A DNA stretch of 64,000 nucleotides from Pseudorhizobium tarimense (GCF_022968135.1 NZ_JALJRA010000007.1:124001-188000); one strand, 5' to 3'. Numbered from the stretch's first letter, positions 44,531 to 54,007 are shown. The notes: generated from the sequence alone by a model not told the origin. Made by a program: numbers and translations.

Positions 44531-45181
44531 CTAGTTGACCGGCGGCAGCTCGACGCGCTCAAGCCGGCAGCCGCCGCGGTCGACTTCGGCGCAGTCGCGG
44601 AACTGAAGGTCCCTGGTCAGGCAGATGCGAACCTCTTCGAGCCGCCGACCGTCGCAGCTGGCCGCGATACCCTGTCGCGTCATGCCCGGATTAGCGCTCA
44701 CGAACATCTCTTCAATTTTGTCTGTAGAAAGGGAGAGGCTTCGTTCGCCGTTGGCCAAAGCGCGCGGTATGCGCACCTGCTCGAACGCCTCGCGCGTCTT
44801 CGCAAGATAATCCCGCTGGCTGAGCCCGCTGCAACTGCCATGCTTGCGCCATTCGTGGCCGATCAACCCCATTGACGGCATGATGTCGAACATTGTCTCG
44901 CCGAGCGCCTGCGGCACGCGCTGCGGCTCACGGCTCGGGCAGAACTGGGGGTAGCCGCGTTCGTGTTGCGGCCACAGGCCGTGCACGACGAACGAGTGGT
45001 CCGCACCCCCGCCGCATTGTTGGCGGCTCCTGCGTCCTTCTTCGCTTGCACAATAGGTGGGCGACCAGGACAGCGACAGTACGTAGAAATCAAAGTCGGG
45101 CGCCTGCGCAGCGGCCGGAGAAAACATGACGGCGGCAAGCAAGAGTGCCGCAAAAACGGCCCGAAAAGGTTGATCCGTCAA
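44531..45181 (-). CDS. Periplasmic ribonuclease T2
   Basis: This 216-residue exported nuclease cleaves RNA with base-nonspecific 2',3'-cyclic intermediates. The signal peptide reads FRAVFAALLLAAVMFSPAAAQ. Both catalytic segments are present: CAS1 FVVHGLWPQ and CAS2 GHEWRKHGSC, with the two essential His. Eight or more Cys probably form disulfides in the periplasm. The start codon is TTG 45181, chosen because a GGAGG lies seven bases upstream and translation then begins just before the signal peptide. It could scavenge nucleotides or phosphate from RNA, as E. coli RNase I does. Confidence 0.9.
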   Translation of the reverse strand: MTDQPFRAVFAALLLAAVMFSPAAAQAPDFDFYVLSLSWSPTYCASEEGRRSRQQCGGGADHSFVVHGLWPQHERGYPQFCPSREPQRVPQALGETMFDIMPSMGLIGHEWRKHGSCSGLSQRDYLAKTREAFEQVRIPRALANGERSLSLSTDKIEEMFVSANPGMTRQGIAASCDGRRLEEVRICLTRDLQFRDCAEVDRGGCRLERVELPPVN

Positions 45182-45188
45182 ACCAATG

Positions 45189-45193
45189 CCTCC
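45189..45193 (-). promoter_or_regulatory. Shine-Dalgarno supporting a TTG start of RNase T2
   Basis: GGAGG on the reverse strand lies seven bases before the TTG at 45181. No in-frame ATG occurs ahead of the signal peptide, so this site fixes the start. Confidence 0.7.
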
Positions 45194-45264
45194 AATGTAG
45201 GCGAGTCAGTAACTGCCCTGCGGCTGCTGATATGCCTCGGAGGAGCAGAGATCGGCAAGTCTGG

Positions 45265-46209
45265 ATGACCCTGAATAAATATATCTGGCCGGTGATCGGC
45301 GCCGCGACGATAGCCGTTTGCGCCTGGCTTCTCTACAAGGAATTGCGTGGCCTATCTCTTGATGACGTCTGGGACAGCCTGACTGCGATTGCCCCCCAGC
45401 ATTGGGTCCTAGCAGGACTCTCGACGCTCGTGGCTTATGCTGCACTTGCGGGCTACGACCGTATCGCTCTTATGCATATCGGGCGCAGCATCGATCTCTG
45501 GTTCATTACCGTCACGTCGTTCACCACCTATGCCCTGTCGCACAATGTCGGAGCTTCCGTGATTTCCGGCGGCGTTGTGCGCTACCGGGCGTATTCCTCA
45601 AGAGGTTTGAGCGGCAGGGAAATCGGCGCTCTCATTGCGATCTGCTCCTTCACCTTCGTGCTTGGAACTCTGCTGCTGGCAGGGCTGGTCCTGGTGTTGA
45701 AGCCGCACATCACCGAGCGCTTCGGTGAGGGCTTTCCACTCGACGTCTCGTCTGCGACCGGCTATACGATCCTCGCGCTTATCGCTCTCTACGTGGCGGC
45801 GAGTTTCCTGCGCCTGCGGCCGATCACCATCGGCTCTACCCAGCTGACCTATCCGACGCCGCGCGTCGTCCTCTCGCAACTGGTTATCGGCCCTCTGGAA
45901 CTGATCGGCGCAGCCGGTATCATCTATTTCGCGCTGCCCGAAGCCGGAAATCCCGGTTTCATCGTCGTCCTCGGGATCTTCCTCGCTTCGTTTTCTGCAG
46001 CGCTGATCTCTCACGCGCCCGGCGGCCTCGGGGTGCTTGAACTGGTCTTCGTCATGGGACTGCCGGACATGGATCAGGCCGATGTCATCGCCGCCCTCCT
46101 GGTCTTCCGGCTTTTCTACCTACTGATCCCGTTCGCGATCGCGCTCGGCGTCATCTTCGTCTTCGAGCGAACCCAGTTCCGGGCCAATCAGGCCTCGGAA
46201 GGATCCTGA
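45265..46209 (+). CDS. YbhN-like (UPF0104/LPG synthase TM-region) membrane protein
   Basis: This 314-residue inner-membrane protein has about eight transmembrane helices and belongs to the lysylphosphatidylglycerol-synthase transmembrane family. Recognisable segments are YALSHNVGASVISGGVVRYRAY and SFSAALISHAPGGLGVLELVF. MprF-like proteins have this part as a flippase unit. The catalytic synthase domain is missing, so it may act alone in lipid or glycan translocation. The ATG at 45265 starts the hydrophobic N-terminus. Its Shine-Dalgarno is weak, and longer frames add only a Cys/Arg-rich stretch. Its 3' end overlaps the converging rlmJ gene by 22 bases. Confidence 0.85.
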   Translation: MTLNKYIWPVIGAATIAVCAWLLYKELRGLSLDDVWDSLTAIAPQHWVLAGLSTLVAYAALAGYDRIALMHIGRSIDLWFITVTSFTTYALSHNVGASVISGGVVRYRAYSSRGLSGREIGALIAICSFTFVLGTLLLAGLVLVLKPHITERFGEGFPLDVSSATGYTILALIALYVAASFLRLRPITIGSTQLTYPTPRVVLSQLVIGPLELIGAAGIIYFALPEAGNPGFIVVLGIFLASFSAALISHAPGGLGVLELVFVMGLPDMDQADVIAALLVFRLFYLLIPFAIALGVIFVFERTQFRANQASEGS

Positions 46210-47063
46210 TCCCGCTCTTCCCCGCGAAGCCAGAAGGCGCGCTGTGAAGCGAACCGGTCCTGCGCCATGACATCCTTCAGTGCCGGCAGCAGCACGTGCA
46301 TCTCGTCCTTCAGTGTGAAGGGTGGGTTGACGACGACGAGGCCGGAGCCGTTGAGCCCCGTGGTCTCACGGTCGCTCACCACCGTCAGTTCGATACAGAG
46401 CATCTTCGGGATATCGAGATCCTGCAGCGCCTTGTGGAAGTCCTTAATCGGCGCGCCCTTCTTCAGCGGATACCAGAGGCAAAAGGTGCCGCCGGGAAAG
46501 CGGCGATAGGCGCCGGCTAGCCCCTTTACCAGCCGCTCATACTCGTCCGGTGCCTCGAAGGGCGGATCGACGAGTACGATGCCACGCTTTTCCTTCGGCG
46601 GCAGATGCGCGCCGAGCGCCAGCCAGCCGTCGAGTTCCGTCACCCTTGCCTGATAATCCCCCTCAAACAGGCGAGCCAGCCGATTGTAGTCGTCCGGATG
46701 CAGTTCCATCGCCGAAAGCCGATCTTGCGGCCGAAACAGCATGCGCGCCAGCTTCGGCGACCCCGGGTAAAACTTGATTTCGGAGCCCGGGTTGAGCTCG
46801 CGGATAGCAGAAAGATAAGGCGCAAGCAGTTCCGCAGCCTTCGGCGGCAGATCAGCCTCCAGCAGGCGGCCGATGCCCTCGCGCCATTCTCCGGTCTTCT
46901 GCGCCTCCTCCAGCGAAAGATCATAAAGGCCAATCCCTGCATGCGTATCGAGCACCCGGAATGCCTTGTCCTTCTTCTGCATGTAGACGACGAGGCGTGC
47001 CAGCACCGCATGCTTCAGCACATCAGCAAAATTGCCTGCGTGGTAGATGTGGCGATAGTTCAT
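46188..47063 (-). CDS. rlmJ: 23S rRNA (adenine2030-N6)-methyltransferase
   Basis: This 291-residue RlmJ methylates one adenine of 23S rRNA with S-adenosylmethionine. It opens with MNYRHIYHAGNFADVLKH, the family hallmark. LDTHAGIGLYDL is the SAM-binding site and VLVDPPFE the catalytic DPPF motif. WYPLKKGAP and VVVNPPFTL later in the chain also match. The start at 47063 matches the conserved N-terminus. The longer frame to 47135 is not supported. The 3' end is antisense to the last 22 bases of the upstream membrane-protein gene. Confidence 0.94.
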   Translation of the reverse strand: MNYRHIYHAGNFADVLKHAVLARLVVYMQKKDKAFRVLDTHAGIGLYDLSLEEAQKTGEWREGIGRLLEADLPPKAAELLAPYLSAIRELNPGSEIKFYPGSPKLARMLFRPQDRLSAMELHPDDYNRLARLFEGDYQARVTELDGWLALGAHLPPKEKRGIVLVDPPFEAPDEYERLVKGLAGAYRRFPGGTFCLWYPLKKGAPIKDFHKALQDLDIPKMLCIELTVVSDRETTGLNGSGLVVVNPPFTLKDEMHVLLPALKDVMAQDRFASQRAFWLRGEERDQDPSEA

Positions 47064-47146
47064 GCGTGCTTCTGCCCCGGATGAATAAAATTGATGCGCT
47101 GCAAATCGCGCTTTTTGCCGCTTTGTCCTTCGCATATAGAAAAGCG

Positions 47147-49285
47147 ATGAACCTTGCGACCCCGATCACGGCGAAAGCCGCTCCGAATGTCACTCGCGTC
47201 GGCCACACGGTCTGCCCGCACGACTGTCCATCTGCCTGTGCGCTCGACGTAGACCTCACTGCAGAGGGGCGGATCGGCCGCGTCCGCGGCTCCGCCGACA
47301 ATACCTACACCGCCGGCGTCATTTGCGCCAAGGTCGCCCGCTATAGCGAGCGGATCTATCATCCGAAGCGCCTGTTGACGCCGAAGCGCAGGCTGGGCGC
47401 GAAGGGCGAGGGCGCCTGGCAGGAGATCGCCTGGGAGGACGCGCTCGACGAGATTGCGGAAGCATTCTTGCAGGCCGAGACGAGCCATGGCTCGGAGGCC
47501 GTCTGGCCCTATTTCTATGCCGGCACCATGGGTCAGGTGCAGCGCGATTCCATCGAGCGCCTGCGCCACGCGAAGAAATACTCGGGCTTCTTCGGCTCGA
47601 TCTGCACCAACATGGCCTGGACCGGCTATGTGATGGGCACCGGTGCGCTTCGCGGGCCCGACCCGCGCGAAATGGCGAAATCGGATTGCGTCGTGATCTG
47701 GGGCACCAACGCGGTTGCGACCCAAGTCAATGTGATGACCCACGCGGTCAAGGCGCGCAAGGAACGCGGCGCCCCGATCGTCGTCATCGACATCTACGAC
47801 AATCCGACGATGAAGCAGGCCGATATGGGTCTGATTCTGAAGCCCGGTACGGATGCGGCACTCGCCTGCGCCGTCATGCACATCGCCTTCCGCGACGGCT
47901 ATGCCGACCGCGACTATATGGCGAAGTTCGCCGATGATCCCACCGGTCTAGAGGCGCATCTGCGGACGAGGACACCGGAATGGGCTTCCGCCATCACCGG
48001 CCTTTCGGTCGAGGAAATTGAAGCCTTCGCCCGTCTCGTTGGCACCACGAAGAAGACCTTCTTCCGCCTCGGCTACGGCTTTGCCCGCCAGCGCAACGGC
48101 ACCGTGTCCATGCACGCGGCGCTGTCGATCGCGACGGTCCTTGGCTCCTGGCAGTACGAAGGCGGCGGTGCCTTCCACAACAACGGCGATATCTTCCGGC
48201 TGAACAAGGCGGAGCTGATGGGCACGGCCTATGCCGATCCCGACATCCGCATGCTGGACCAGTCGCAGATCGGCCGCGTTCTCACGGGCGATGTCGAGGC
48301 GCTGCGTCACCGTGGCCCGGTCACGGCGCTCCTGATCCAGAACACCAATCCGATGAACGTGGCGCCCGAGCAGCGCCTGGTGAAGCAGGGCTTTGCGCGC
48401 GACGACCTTTTCGTCGCCGTCCACGAGCAGTTCATGACGGATACGGCGGAGATGGCCGACATCGTCCTGCCGGCGACGATGTTCCTGGAGCATGACGATC
48501 TCTACCGCGCAGGCGGGCAGAACCACATTCTCCTCGGCCCCAAGCTCGTCGAGCCGCCGGAGACGGTGCGCACCAACCTCTTCGTGATCGAAGAGCTCGC
48601 CAAGCGCCTCGGCGTCGCGCACTATCCCGGATTCGGCCTTAACGAGCGCGAACACATCGACGCCATGCTCGCCGCCAGCGGCTGGCCCGGCTACGACACG
48701 CTTGCTCTGGAACGCTGGATCGATGCGCAGCCGGATTTTGAGACGGGACATTACCTCAAGGGCTTCGGCTACCCCGATGGGAAGTTCCGCTTCAGCCCCG
48801 ACTGGGAGAGCGGCCCGTCGCCGAACCGCCCGCCGAAGAGCCTCGGCGCTATGGGCCCGGTCGTCCGGCTGCCGAAATATCCCGATTATGTCGAGGTGAT
48901 CGAGGTGGCCGATGTTAACCATCCCTTCCGGCTTGCGACATCGCCATCGCGCAGCTTCCTCAATTCCACCTTCGCCGAAACGTCAAGTTCGGTGCAGAAG
49001 GAAGGCCGGCCGGAGGTGATGATCGAGCCTTCCGATGCGGCAGCCTTGGGCGTCCTTGACGGTGACATTGTCCGGGTCGGCAATTTTCGCGGCGAAATCC
49101 GCCTGCACGCGAAGATCGTGCCGGGCGCCAAACCTGGCGTTCTGATTGCCGAAGGCCTGTGGCCGAACAGGGCGCATCTGGACGGGGAGGGGATCAACGT
49201 CCTGACTGGCGCCGATGCCGTCGCGCCCTATGGTGGCGCCGCCTTCCATGACAACCGCGTCTGGCTGCGCAAGGATCAGGAATGA
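47147..49285 (+). CDS. Molybdopterin-dependent oxidoreductase (DMSO reductase superfamily)
   Basis: This 712-residue enzyme begins near the iron-sulfur motif VCPHDCPSACALDV with a fourth Cys in GVICAKVARY, giving one [4Fe-4S] cluster. It continues with the bis-molybdopterin domains: RLRHAKKYSGFFGSICTNM, VVIWGTNAVATQVN, and a C-terminal molydop-binding barrel (EPSDAAALGVLDGDIVRV). No Tat signal is seen, so it is probably cytoplasmic. No membrane or electron-transfer subunit accompanies it. It overlaps the Nudix gene by four bases (ATGA). The start ATG 47147 has a weak ribosome site, and the open frame reaches 46961 but only shadows rlmJ. Substrate unknown; the moaD and moaE genes in this window could supply its cofactor. 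Confidence 0.88.
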   Translation: MNLATPITAKAAPNVTRVGHTVCPHDCPSACALDVDLTAEGRIGRVRGSADNTYTAGVICAKVARYSERIYHPKRLLTPKRRLGAKGEGAWQEIAWEDALDEIAEAFLQAETSHGSEAVWPYFYAGTMGQVQRDSIERLRHAKKYSGFFGSICTNMAWTGYVMGTGALRGPDPREMAKSDCVVIWGTNAVATQVNVMTHAVKARKERGAPIVVIDIYDNPTMKQADMGLILKPGTDAALACAVMHIAFRDGYADRDYMAKFADDPTGLEAHLRTRTPEWASAITGLSVEEIEAFARLVGTTKKTFFRLGYGFARQRNGTVSMHAALSIATVLGSWQYEGGGAFHNNGDIFRLNKAELMGTAYADPDIRMLDQSQIGRVLTGDVEALRHRGPVTALLIQNTNPMNVAPEQRLVKQGFARDDLFVAVHEQFMTDTAEMADIVLPATMFLEHDDLYRAGGQNHILLGPKLVEPPETVRTNLFVIEELAKRLGVAHYPGFGLNEREHIDAMLAASGWPGYDTLALERWIDAQPDFETGHYLKGFGYPDGKFRFSPDWESGPSPNRPPKSLGAMGPVVRLPKYPDYVEVIEVADVNHPFRLATSPSRSFLNSTFAETSSSVQKEGRPEVMIEPSDAAALGVLDGDIVRVGNFRGEIRLHAKIVPGAKPGVLIAEGLWPNRAHLDGEGINVLTGADAVAPYGGAAFHDNRVWLRKDQE

Positions 49286-49878
49286 CGAAACTGGAAGATG
49301 CACGAATCGAGATCGTCGAGGACAAGACGCTCTCGGACAACTGGTATCACCTGCGCAAGGTGACCTTCGACTACACCAGTTCCAAGGGTGAAACGAACCG
49401 GCTGTCGCGAGAGGTTTACGACCGCGGCAACGGCGCTACGATTCTTCTCTTTGACCCGCAGCGGCAGGTCGTCGTCCTCGTAAAGCAATTCCGCATGCCA
49501 GCGCATGTTAACGGCCATTCCGGCTGGATGATCGAGATGCCGGCCGGCCTCCTCGACGGCGACCACCCGGAGGAAGCAATCCGCCGCGAGGCAGTGGAGG
49601 AGACCGGCTACGAGGTACGCGATGTACGCTTCCTCTTCGAATGCTTCATGTCCCCGGGTGCAGTGACCGAGCGCATCCATTTCTTCTATGCGCCGATCGA
49701 CGTCAGCCACAAGATCGAGGATGGCGGCGGGCTTGATGAGGAGCACGAGGACATCGAGGTCCTGGAGATCCCGCTCGACGAGGCGCTGACGATGATCGGC
49801 ACCGGAGAGATCTGCGATGGCAAGACGATCATGCTCCTGCACTGGGCCGCGCTCAATAGAGACAAGCTGGCGGCCTAG
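49282..49878 (+). CDS. Nudix hydrolase of the NudK / ADP-sugar pyrophosphatase type
   Basis: This 198-residue enzyme has a Nudix box in EMPAGLLDGDHPEEAIRR followed by EAVEETGYEV. The position usually Glu in the strict consensus is Asp, as in the NudK subgroup. N-terminal SDNWYHLRKVTFDY resembles NudK, which hydrolyses GDP-mannose. ADP-ribose is another possible substrate. It begins inside the stop codon of the molybdenum oxidoreductase gene, so the two are translationally coupled. Together they may act on a nucleotide derivative, but that is speculation. Confidence 0.88.
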   Translation: MTKLEDARIEIVEDKTLSDNWYHLRKVTFDYTSSKGETNRLSREVYDRGNGATILLFDPQRQVVVLVKQFRMPAHVNGHSGWMIEMPAGLLDGDHPEEAIRREAVEETGYEVRDVRFLFECFMSPGAVTERIHFFYAPIDVSHKIEDGGGLDEEHEDIEVLEIPLDEALTMIGTGEICDGKTIMLLHWAALNRDKLAA

Positions 49879-49894
49879 CGCTTCGGCGGGCGAG

Positions 49895-50077
49895 CTATGT
49901 CCGCAGCGGTAGGCCCTTGGGTTTGGCCGCCTCTGCCAATCTTCGCTCAAGCGTTGCAAGCGGCACCTTGGGCCCCCATGCCAGCGCCAGATAGGCCGCG
50001 TCGTAAGCCGTCAGGCGGTGGCGTTCGATGAGCGGCAGGACGTCTTCCCCAACCTCTACCTTCGCCAGAAGCTCAGG
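49895..50077 (-). pseudogene. PIN-domain (VapC-like) toxin relic
   Basis: The reverse frame ending at the TAG at 49895 reads ELLAKVEVGEDVLPLIERH, then RLTAYDAAYLALAW and LATLERRLAEAAKP. This is the C-terminal half of a PIN-domain ribonuclease, with the LTxYDAAYLALA strand-helix and its conserved Asp. An in-frame TAA at 50078-50080 cuts it off from any start codon and the N-terminal metal-binding Asp is missing. No antitoxin gene accompanies it. It fills most of the 300-base gap between the Nudix gene and purN. Confidence 0.7.
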
Positions 50078-50179
50078 TTAGAGTTGCATCTTCAATCTTT
50101 CGGTGATCGTCATGGATGTCGCGCTCAGGCAAACCTCGAAAGCAGGATAAGCCTTGGAGCATGAAGCTCAAAGAAGCGT

Positions 50180-50860
50180 CTAGAGCCCGCCGGAGAGCAG
50201 CATCTGCGCAGCCGTCCCATCGAAGGTGCCCGGTGTCGTAACAGCCCGTCCGCCCTCCATCCGCACCCCTCCTTCGGCCACCAGTTTCAGTGCGAGTGGA
50301 TAGAGCTTGTGCTCCACGGTCAGGATCCGCGCAGCCAGAGCCTCCGCCGTATCTTCAGCCAGTACGGGAACAGCCGCCTGCGCGATGATCGGACCCTCAT
50401 CCATGCCTTCGGTCACGAAATGCACGGTGCAGCCGGCAATCTTCATGCCCGCATCGATCGCTCGCTGGTGGGTGTGGAGACCCGGAAACAGCGGTAGCAG
50501 GGAAGGATGAATGTTGATGATGCGGGTCTCATGCGCGCGAATGAAGTCGCCTGAGAGTAGGCGCATATAGCCCGCCAGACAGATGATGTCCGGTTTTATC
50601 TCCGCGAGCGCCGTAAGGATCGCCGCCTCGTGCTCAGCCTTGTCCGCATAACCCTTCCGCTCGAAGACGCGGGTCGGAATGCCCATGGCCTCGGCTTTTG
50701 CCAGCCCGCCGGCGGACGCCTTGTCGGAGATCACGCAAGAAATCTCGGCCGGGTAGTCGGCTGCTTGGCAAGCCTTCGCCAGCGTCAGCATGTTGGAGCC
50801 GCCGCCGGAAATGAAGACGACAACGCGCTTGCGCGGCCTTTGCATGCCGGCTCGGCTCAT
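50180..50860 (-). CDS. purN: Phosphoribosylglycinamide formyltransferase
   Basis: This 226-residue GAR transformylase transfers a formyl group from 10-formyl-THF in purine synthesis. The Asn-x-His pair is seen in [12 protein letters not shown], and the catalytic Asp lies in [23 protein letters not shown] at the N-terminus is the phosphate-binding loop. The ATG overlaps the purM stop (ATGA), so purM and purN are translationally coupled as in most proteobacteria. The length is normal. The start codon chosen gives a short polar extension before the first strand. Confidence 0.96.
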   Translation of the reverse strand: MSRAGMQRPRKRVVVFISGGGSNMLTLAKACQAADYPAEISCVISDKASAGGLAKAEAMGIPTRVFERKGYADKAEHEAAILTALAEIKPDIICLAGYMRLLSGDFIRAHETRIINIHPSLLPLFPGLHTHQRAIDAGMKIAGCTVHFVTEGMDEGPIIAQAAVPVLAEDTAEALAARILTVEHKLYPLALKLVAEGGVRMEGGRAVTTPGTFDGTAAQMLLSGGL

Positions 50861-51930
50861 AGGGCAAGCGTGCCTTTATAAATCGTGCCGGCGCCGCCGT
50901 CTTCACGCGCGACGACCCGACCGAGCGGAACCACGGCTTCGCCCTCGGATGCCAGAACGGCCGTCACTTGATCAACGTCGTCGGCCGCGACCACAGCAAT
51001 CATGCCGATGCCGCAGTTGAAGGTGCGCAGCATTTCCTTCTCTTCCACGCCGCCGGTTTTCGCCAGCCAGGAGAAGACGGGGGGGACAGGGATGGAATCG
51101 AGATCGATCTCGGCACCGAGGTTCTTCGGAAGCACCCGCGGAATGTTCTCCGGAAAGCCGCCGCCGGTGATATGGGCAAGTGCCTTGATAGCACTGGTCT
51201 CGCGGATCGCCTTCAGAAGCGGCTTCACATAGATGCGCGTCGGGGTCAGCAGCGCTTCCCCCAGCGTCTTGCCTTCGGCGAACGGTGCGGCGTCCTCCCA
51301 TCCAAGACGCGAGACAGAGACGATCTTGCGCACCAGCGAAAAGCCGTTGGAATGTACGCCGGAAGACGTCAAGCCGAGGATCGCGTCACCCTCGGCAAGA
51401 TCGCCGACCGGCAGCAACTGCCCGCGTTCGGCCGCACCCACGGCAAACCCCGCAAGATCGTAGTCGCCGCCGGCATACATGCCCGGCATTTCTGCAGTTT
51501 CCCCGCCGATCAAAGCACAGCCTGCCTGGCGGCAACCTTTGGCAATGCCCTGCACGATCGATGCACCCTGGTCGGGGTCGAGCTTGCCCGTGGCGAAATA
51601 GTCGAGGAAGAAGAGCGGCTCCGCACCCTGCACGACGAGATCGTTGACGCACATCGCCACAAGATCGATGCCCACCGTGTCATGGCGATCCGCATCGATA
51701 GCAATCTTCAGCTTCGTGCCAACGCCGTCATTGGCCGCGACCAGCACCGGATCGGTGAAGCCTGCGGCGCGCAGATCGAACAGGCCGCCAAAGCCGCCGA
51801 TCTCGCCGTCGGCGCCGGGCCGACGTGTCGAGCGGACGGCTGGCTTGATCTTCTCGACCATCAGGTTTCCAGCATCAATATCGACGCCAGCATCGCTATA
51901 GGTGAGGCCGTTCTTGCCCGTCTCGGTCAT
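50857..51930 (-). CDS. purM: Phosphoribosylformylglycinamidine cyclo-ligase
   Basis: This 357-residue PurM closes the imidazole ring to give aminoimidazole ribotide. Motifs include [14 protein letters not shown] at the N-terminus, [14 protein letters not shown], the phosphate-binding [12 protein letters not shown], and [16 protein letters not shown]. The start at 51930 follows GGAGA with good spacing. The longer frame to 51969 adds Arg-rich residues without a signal. purM and purN are divergent from the PerM-type gene, with 174 bases between the starts. Confidence 0.96.
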   Translation of the reverse strand: MTETGKNGLTYSDAGVDIDAGNLMVEKIKPAVRSTRRPGADGEIGGFGGLFDLRAAGFTDPVLVAANDGVGTKLKIAIDADRHDTVGIDLVAMCVNDLVVQGAEPLFFLDYFATGKLDPDQGASIVQGIAKGCRQAGCALIGGETAEMPGMYAGGDYDLAGFAVGAAERGQLLPVGDLAEGDAILGLTSSGVHSNGFSLVRKIVSVSRLGWEDAAPFAEGKTLGEALLTPTRIYVKPLLKAIRETSAIKALAHITGGGFPENIPRVLPKNLGAEIDLDSIPVPPVFSWLAKTGGVEEKEMLRTFNCGIGMIAVVAADDVDQVTAVLASEGEAVVPLGRVVAREDGGAGTIYKGTLAL

Positions 51931-52104
51931 CGCCTGTCTCCGCTCATGAAGCTTGCTGGGCCATTGCACGGCCTGCCGCTTTATGCAAGCGCCACCAGGG
52001 GCTTTGCCACGGCTATCATGGTGTCAGGTCCCGCACTTGACTGCTCCGGCGGCCAAAGCCTATCGGTGAGGGGACACGGGGCCGCGGATTTCGGGGAAGC
52101 GGGC

Positions 52105-53244
52105 ATGCCATATCACATCAGCGGTGCAAGGCTTCGCCGGCACATCCTCTTCTGGATGGCCGCTCTTGTCGTCTTCATCGTGTTTCTCTGGGCCTTCCGC
52201 TCCATCCTCCTGCCGTTCGTCGCGGGTATGGCGCTTGCCTACTTCCTCGATCCCGTCGCCGACTGGCTCGAGCGGCGCGGGTTGAGCCGCATGATGGCGA
52301 CTGTCGTCATTCTCGTCTGTTTTGTCCTTGTCTTCGCACTGTCGCTGATGATCGTCATCCCGATCATCGTCGGTCAGCTGAATGACTTCGCACTGGCGCT
52401 GCCGGCCTATATCAGTCAGCTGCAGGAACTGATCGCGAGCCCGCAGGCCTTCCTGCCGGACTGGCTGAGTGCACAGATCGAGACGGTGAAGCAGAATTTC
52501 TCCGACGTCATGTCGGAAGGGGCGGGCTTCATCGGCGGCCTCATCCGGCAGATCTGGGCCTCGGGCAAGACGCTCCTTGACGTGGTTTCCCTACTCGTGG
52601 TCACTCCGGTCGTCGCGTTTTACATCCTGCTCGACTGGGACAAGATGGTCGCCAAGGTCGATAGCTGGATCCCGCGCGACCAGACGGTCGTGGTGCGCAG
52701 CCTGGCGCGCGAGATGGACATGGTGATTGCCGGCTTTGTCCGCGGCCAGGGCTCCATCTGCCTCATCCTCGGGATTTTCTACGCCATCGGCCTTTCACTG
52801 ATAGGCCTGAACTTCGGCCTGCTGATCGGTTTCGTCGCGGGCATGATCAGCTTTATTCCCTATGTCGGCTCCTTCGTCGGGCTGGTACTTTCGGTCGGTG
52901 TCGCCGTCGTTCAGTTTTGGCCGGACTACACGTGGATCATCGCCACCGCCGCCGTCTTTTTCGCCGGCCAATTTATCGAGGGCAACATCCTGCAGCCGAA
53001 GCTGATGGGTTCGCGCATCGGCCTTCACCCCGTCTGGTTGATGTTCGCGCTCTTTGCCTTCGGCGCGATGTTCGGCTTCGTCGGCCTGCTGATCGCGGTT
53101 CCCGCCGCCGCCGTCGTCGGCGTGCTTGTTCGCTTCGCCCTGTCACGTTATCTTGAGAGCGACCTCTATTATGGTCGCGCGGCGGCACTCCCCTGGCAGG
53201 AGGCGCGGCCCCCAACGCTGGAGCATTCCCGAGACAGCGAATGA
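52105..53244 (+). CDS. AI-2E/PerM-family membrane protein
   Basis: This 379-residue membrane protein has about eight hydrophobic helices in the UPF0118/PerM pattern. Its N-terminal pair includes RSILLPFVAGMALAYFLDP. A central soluble part (residues about 100-190) precedes VVTPVVAFYILLDWD, the typical helix-plus-D motif, and GFVAGMISFIPYVGS later. The family is named after an autoinducer-2 exporter, but most members have unknown substrates. The start at 52105 has GGGGAAG nearby. The long open frame beginning at 50968 is only antisense to purM. Its stop overlaps the hdaA start (ATGA). The C-terminus is Ala/Arg-rich. Confidence 0.88.
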   Translation: MPYHISGARLRRHILFWMAALVVFIVFLWAFRSILLPFVAGMALAYFLDPVADWLERRGLSRMMATVVILVCFVLVFALSLMIVIPIIVGQLNDFALALPAYISQLQELIASPQAFLPDWLSAQIETVKQNFSDVMSEGAGFIGGLIRQIWASGKTLLDVVSLLVVTPVVAFYILLDWDKMVAKVDSWIPRDQTVVVRSLAREMDMVIAGFVRGQGSICLILGIFYAIGLSLIGLNFGLLIGFVAGMISFIPYVGSFVGLVLSVGVAVVQFWPDYTWIIATAAVFFAGQFIEGNILQPKLMGSRIGLHPVWLMFALFAFGAMFGFVGLLIAVPAAAVVGVLVRFALSRYLESDLYYGRAAALPWQEARPPTLEHSRDSE

Positions 53245-53948
53245 ACGACACCACAGAGCGCGATCGACGGCGCCACGAGCAGCTGCCGCTGGCTTTCCCC
53301 TATTCCAGCGCCAGCGGGCGCGACGATCTTCTGGTTTCCGCACGGCTTGACGCCGCCGTGAGCGTCATCGATCAATGGCCCCAGTGGCCGGCGCCTGTCG
53401 TCATCCTCGCCGGCCCCGTCGGTTCGGGAAAGTCGCATCTTGCGGCAATCTGGCGAGAGCGCAGCCAAGCAACGAGCATTTGCCCGAAGACCGGTTCCAG
53501 TGCCGCGGCACTTGCCGCCGAGGGGCCTGTCCTTTTCGAGGATGCCGATCGCCGGGGCTTTGACGAGACCGAACTCTTCCATGTCATCAACAGCGTGCGC
53601 GAAAACGGCCACACGCTCCTGATGACCGCCCGCCTTTGGCCGATGTCCTGGCCGGTGACGCTCCCCGATCTGCGGTCGCGCCTGAAGGCCGCCACCGTCG
53701 TCGAGATCGGTGAGCCGGACGAGGATCTACTCGGCCAGGTGATCATCAAGCTCTTCGCCGACCGCCAGCTTTACATAGATGACAAGCTGGTCGGCTATAT
53801 CGTTCAGCGCATGGAGCGTTCTTTGGCTGCGGCGCAGACCATCGTCGAGCGCCTCGACCGGCTGGCGCTTGCACGCGGAACGGGGATTACGCGCAATCTG
53901 GCTGCGGAAGTGTTGAACGAAGTCGGCAATGCCGAAGACGGCGGTTGA
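53241..53948 (+). CDS. hdaA: DnaA regulatory inactivator HdaA
   Basis: This 235-residue AAA+ protein is related to DnaA domain III and stimulates ATP hydrolysis by DnaA at the sliding clamp. The N-terminal QLPLAFPY is a clamp-binding motif. Walker A reads LAGPVGSGKSH and Walker B VLFEDADR. No DNA-binding domain IV is present. The ATG overlaps the stop of the PerM-type gene, and this pairing followed by ppk is also seen in other alphaproteobacteria (Caulobacter HdaA). It helps prevent re-initiation of replication. Confidence 0.88.
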   Translation: MNDTTERDRRRHEQLPLAFPYSSASGRDDLLVSARLDAAVSVIDQWPQWPAPVVILAGPVGSGKSHLAAIWRERSQATSICPKTGSSAAALAAEGPVLFEDADRRGFDETELFHVINSVRENGHTLLMTARLWPMSWPVTLPDLRSRLKAATVVEIGEPDEDLLGQVIIKLFADRQLYIDDKLVGYIVQRMERSLAAAQTIVERLDRLALARGTGITRNLAAEVLNEVGNAEDGG

Positions 53949-54007
53949 CTGTCATAGTTCCGTCGCCAATCTGTAATACTTGCCGGAGAGCAATTGGGGG
54001 CTGATCA

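Noticed and set aside
50968..52104. N-terminal extension of the PerM-type reading frame
   Set aside because: This part is antisense to purM. The real start at 52105 matches the family N-terminus and has a ribosome site.
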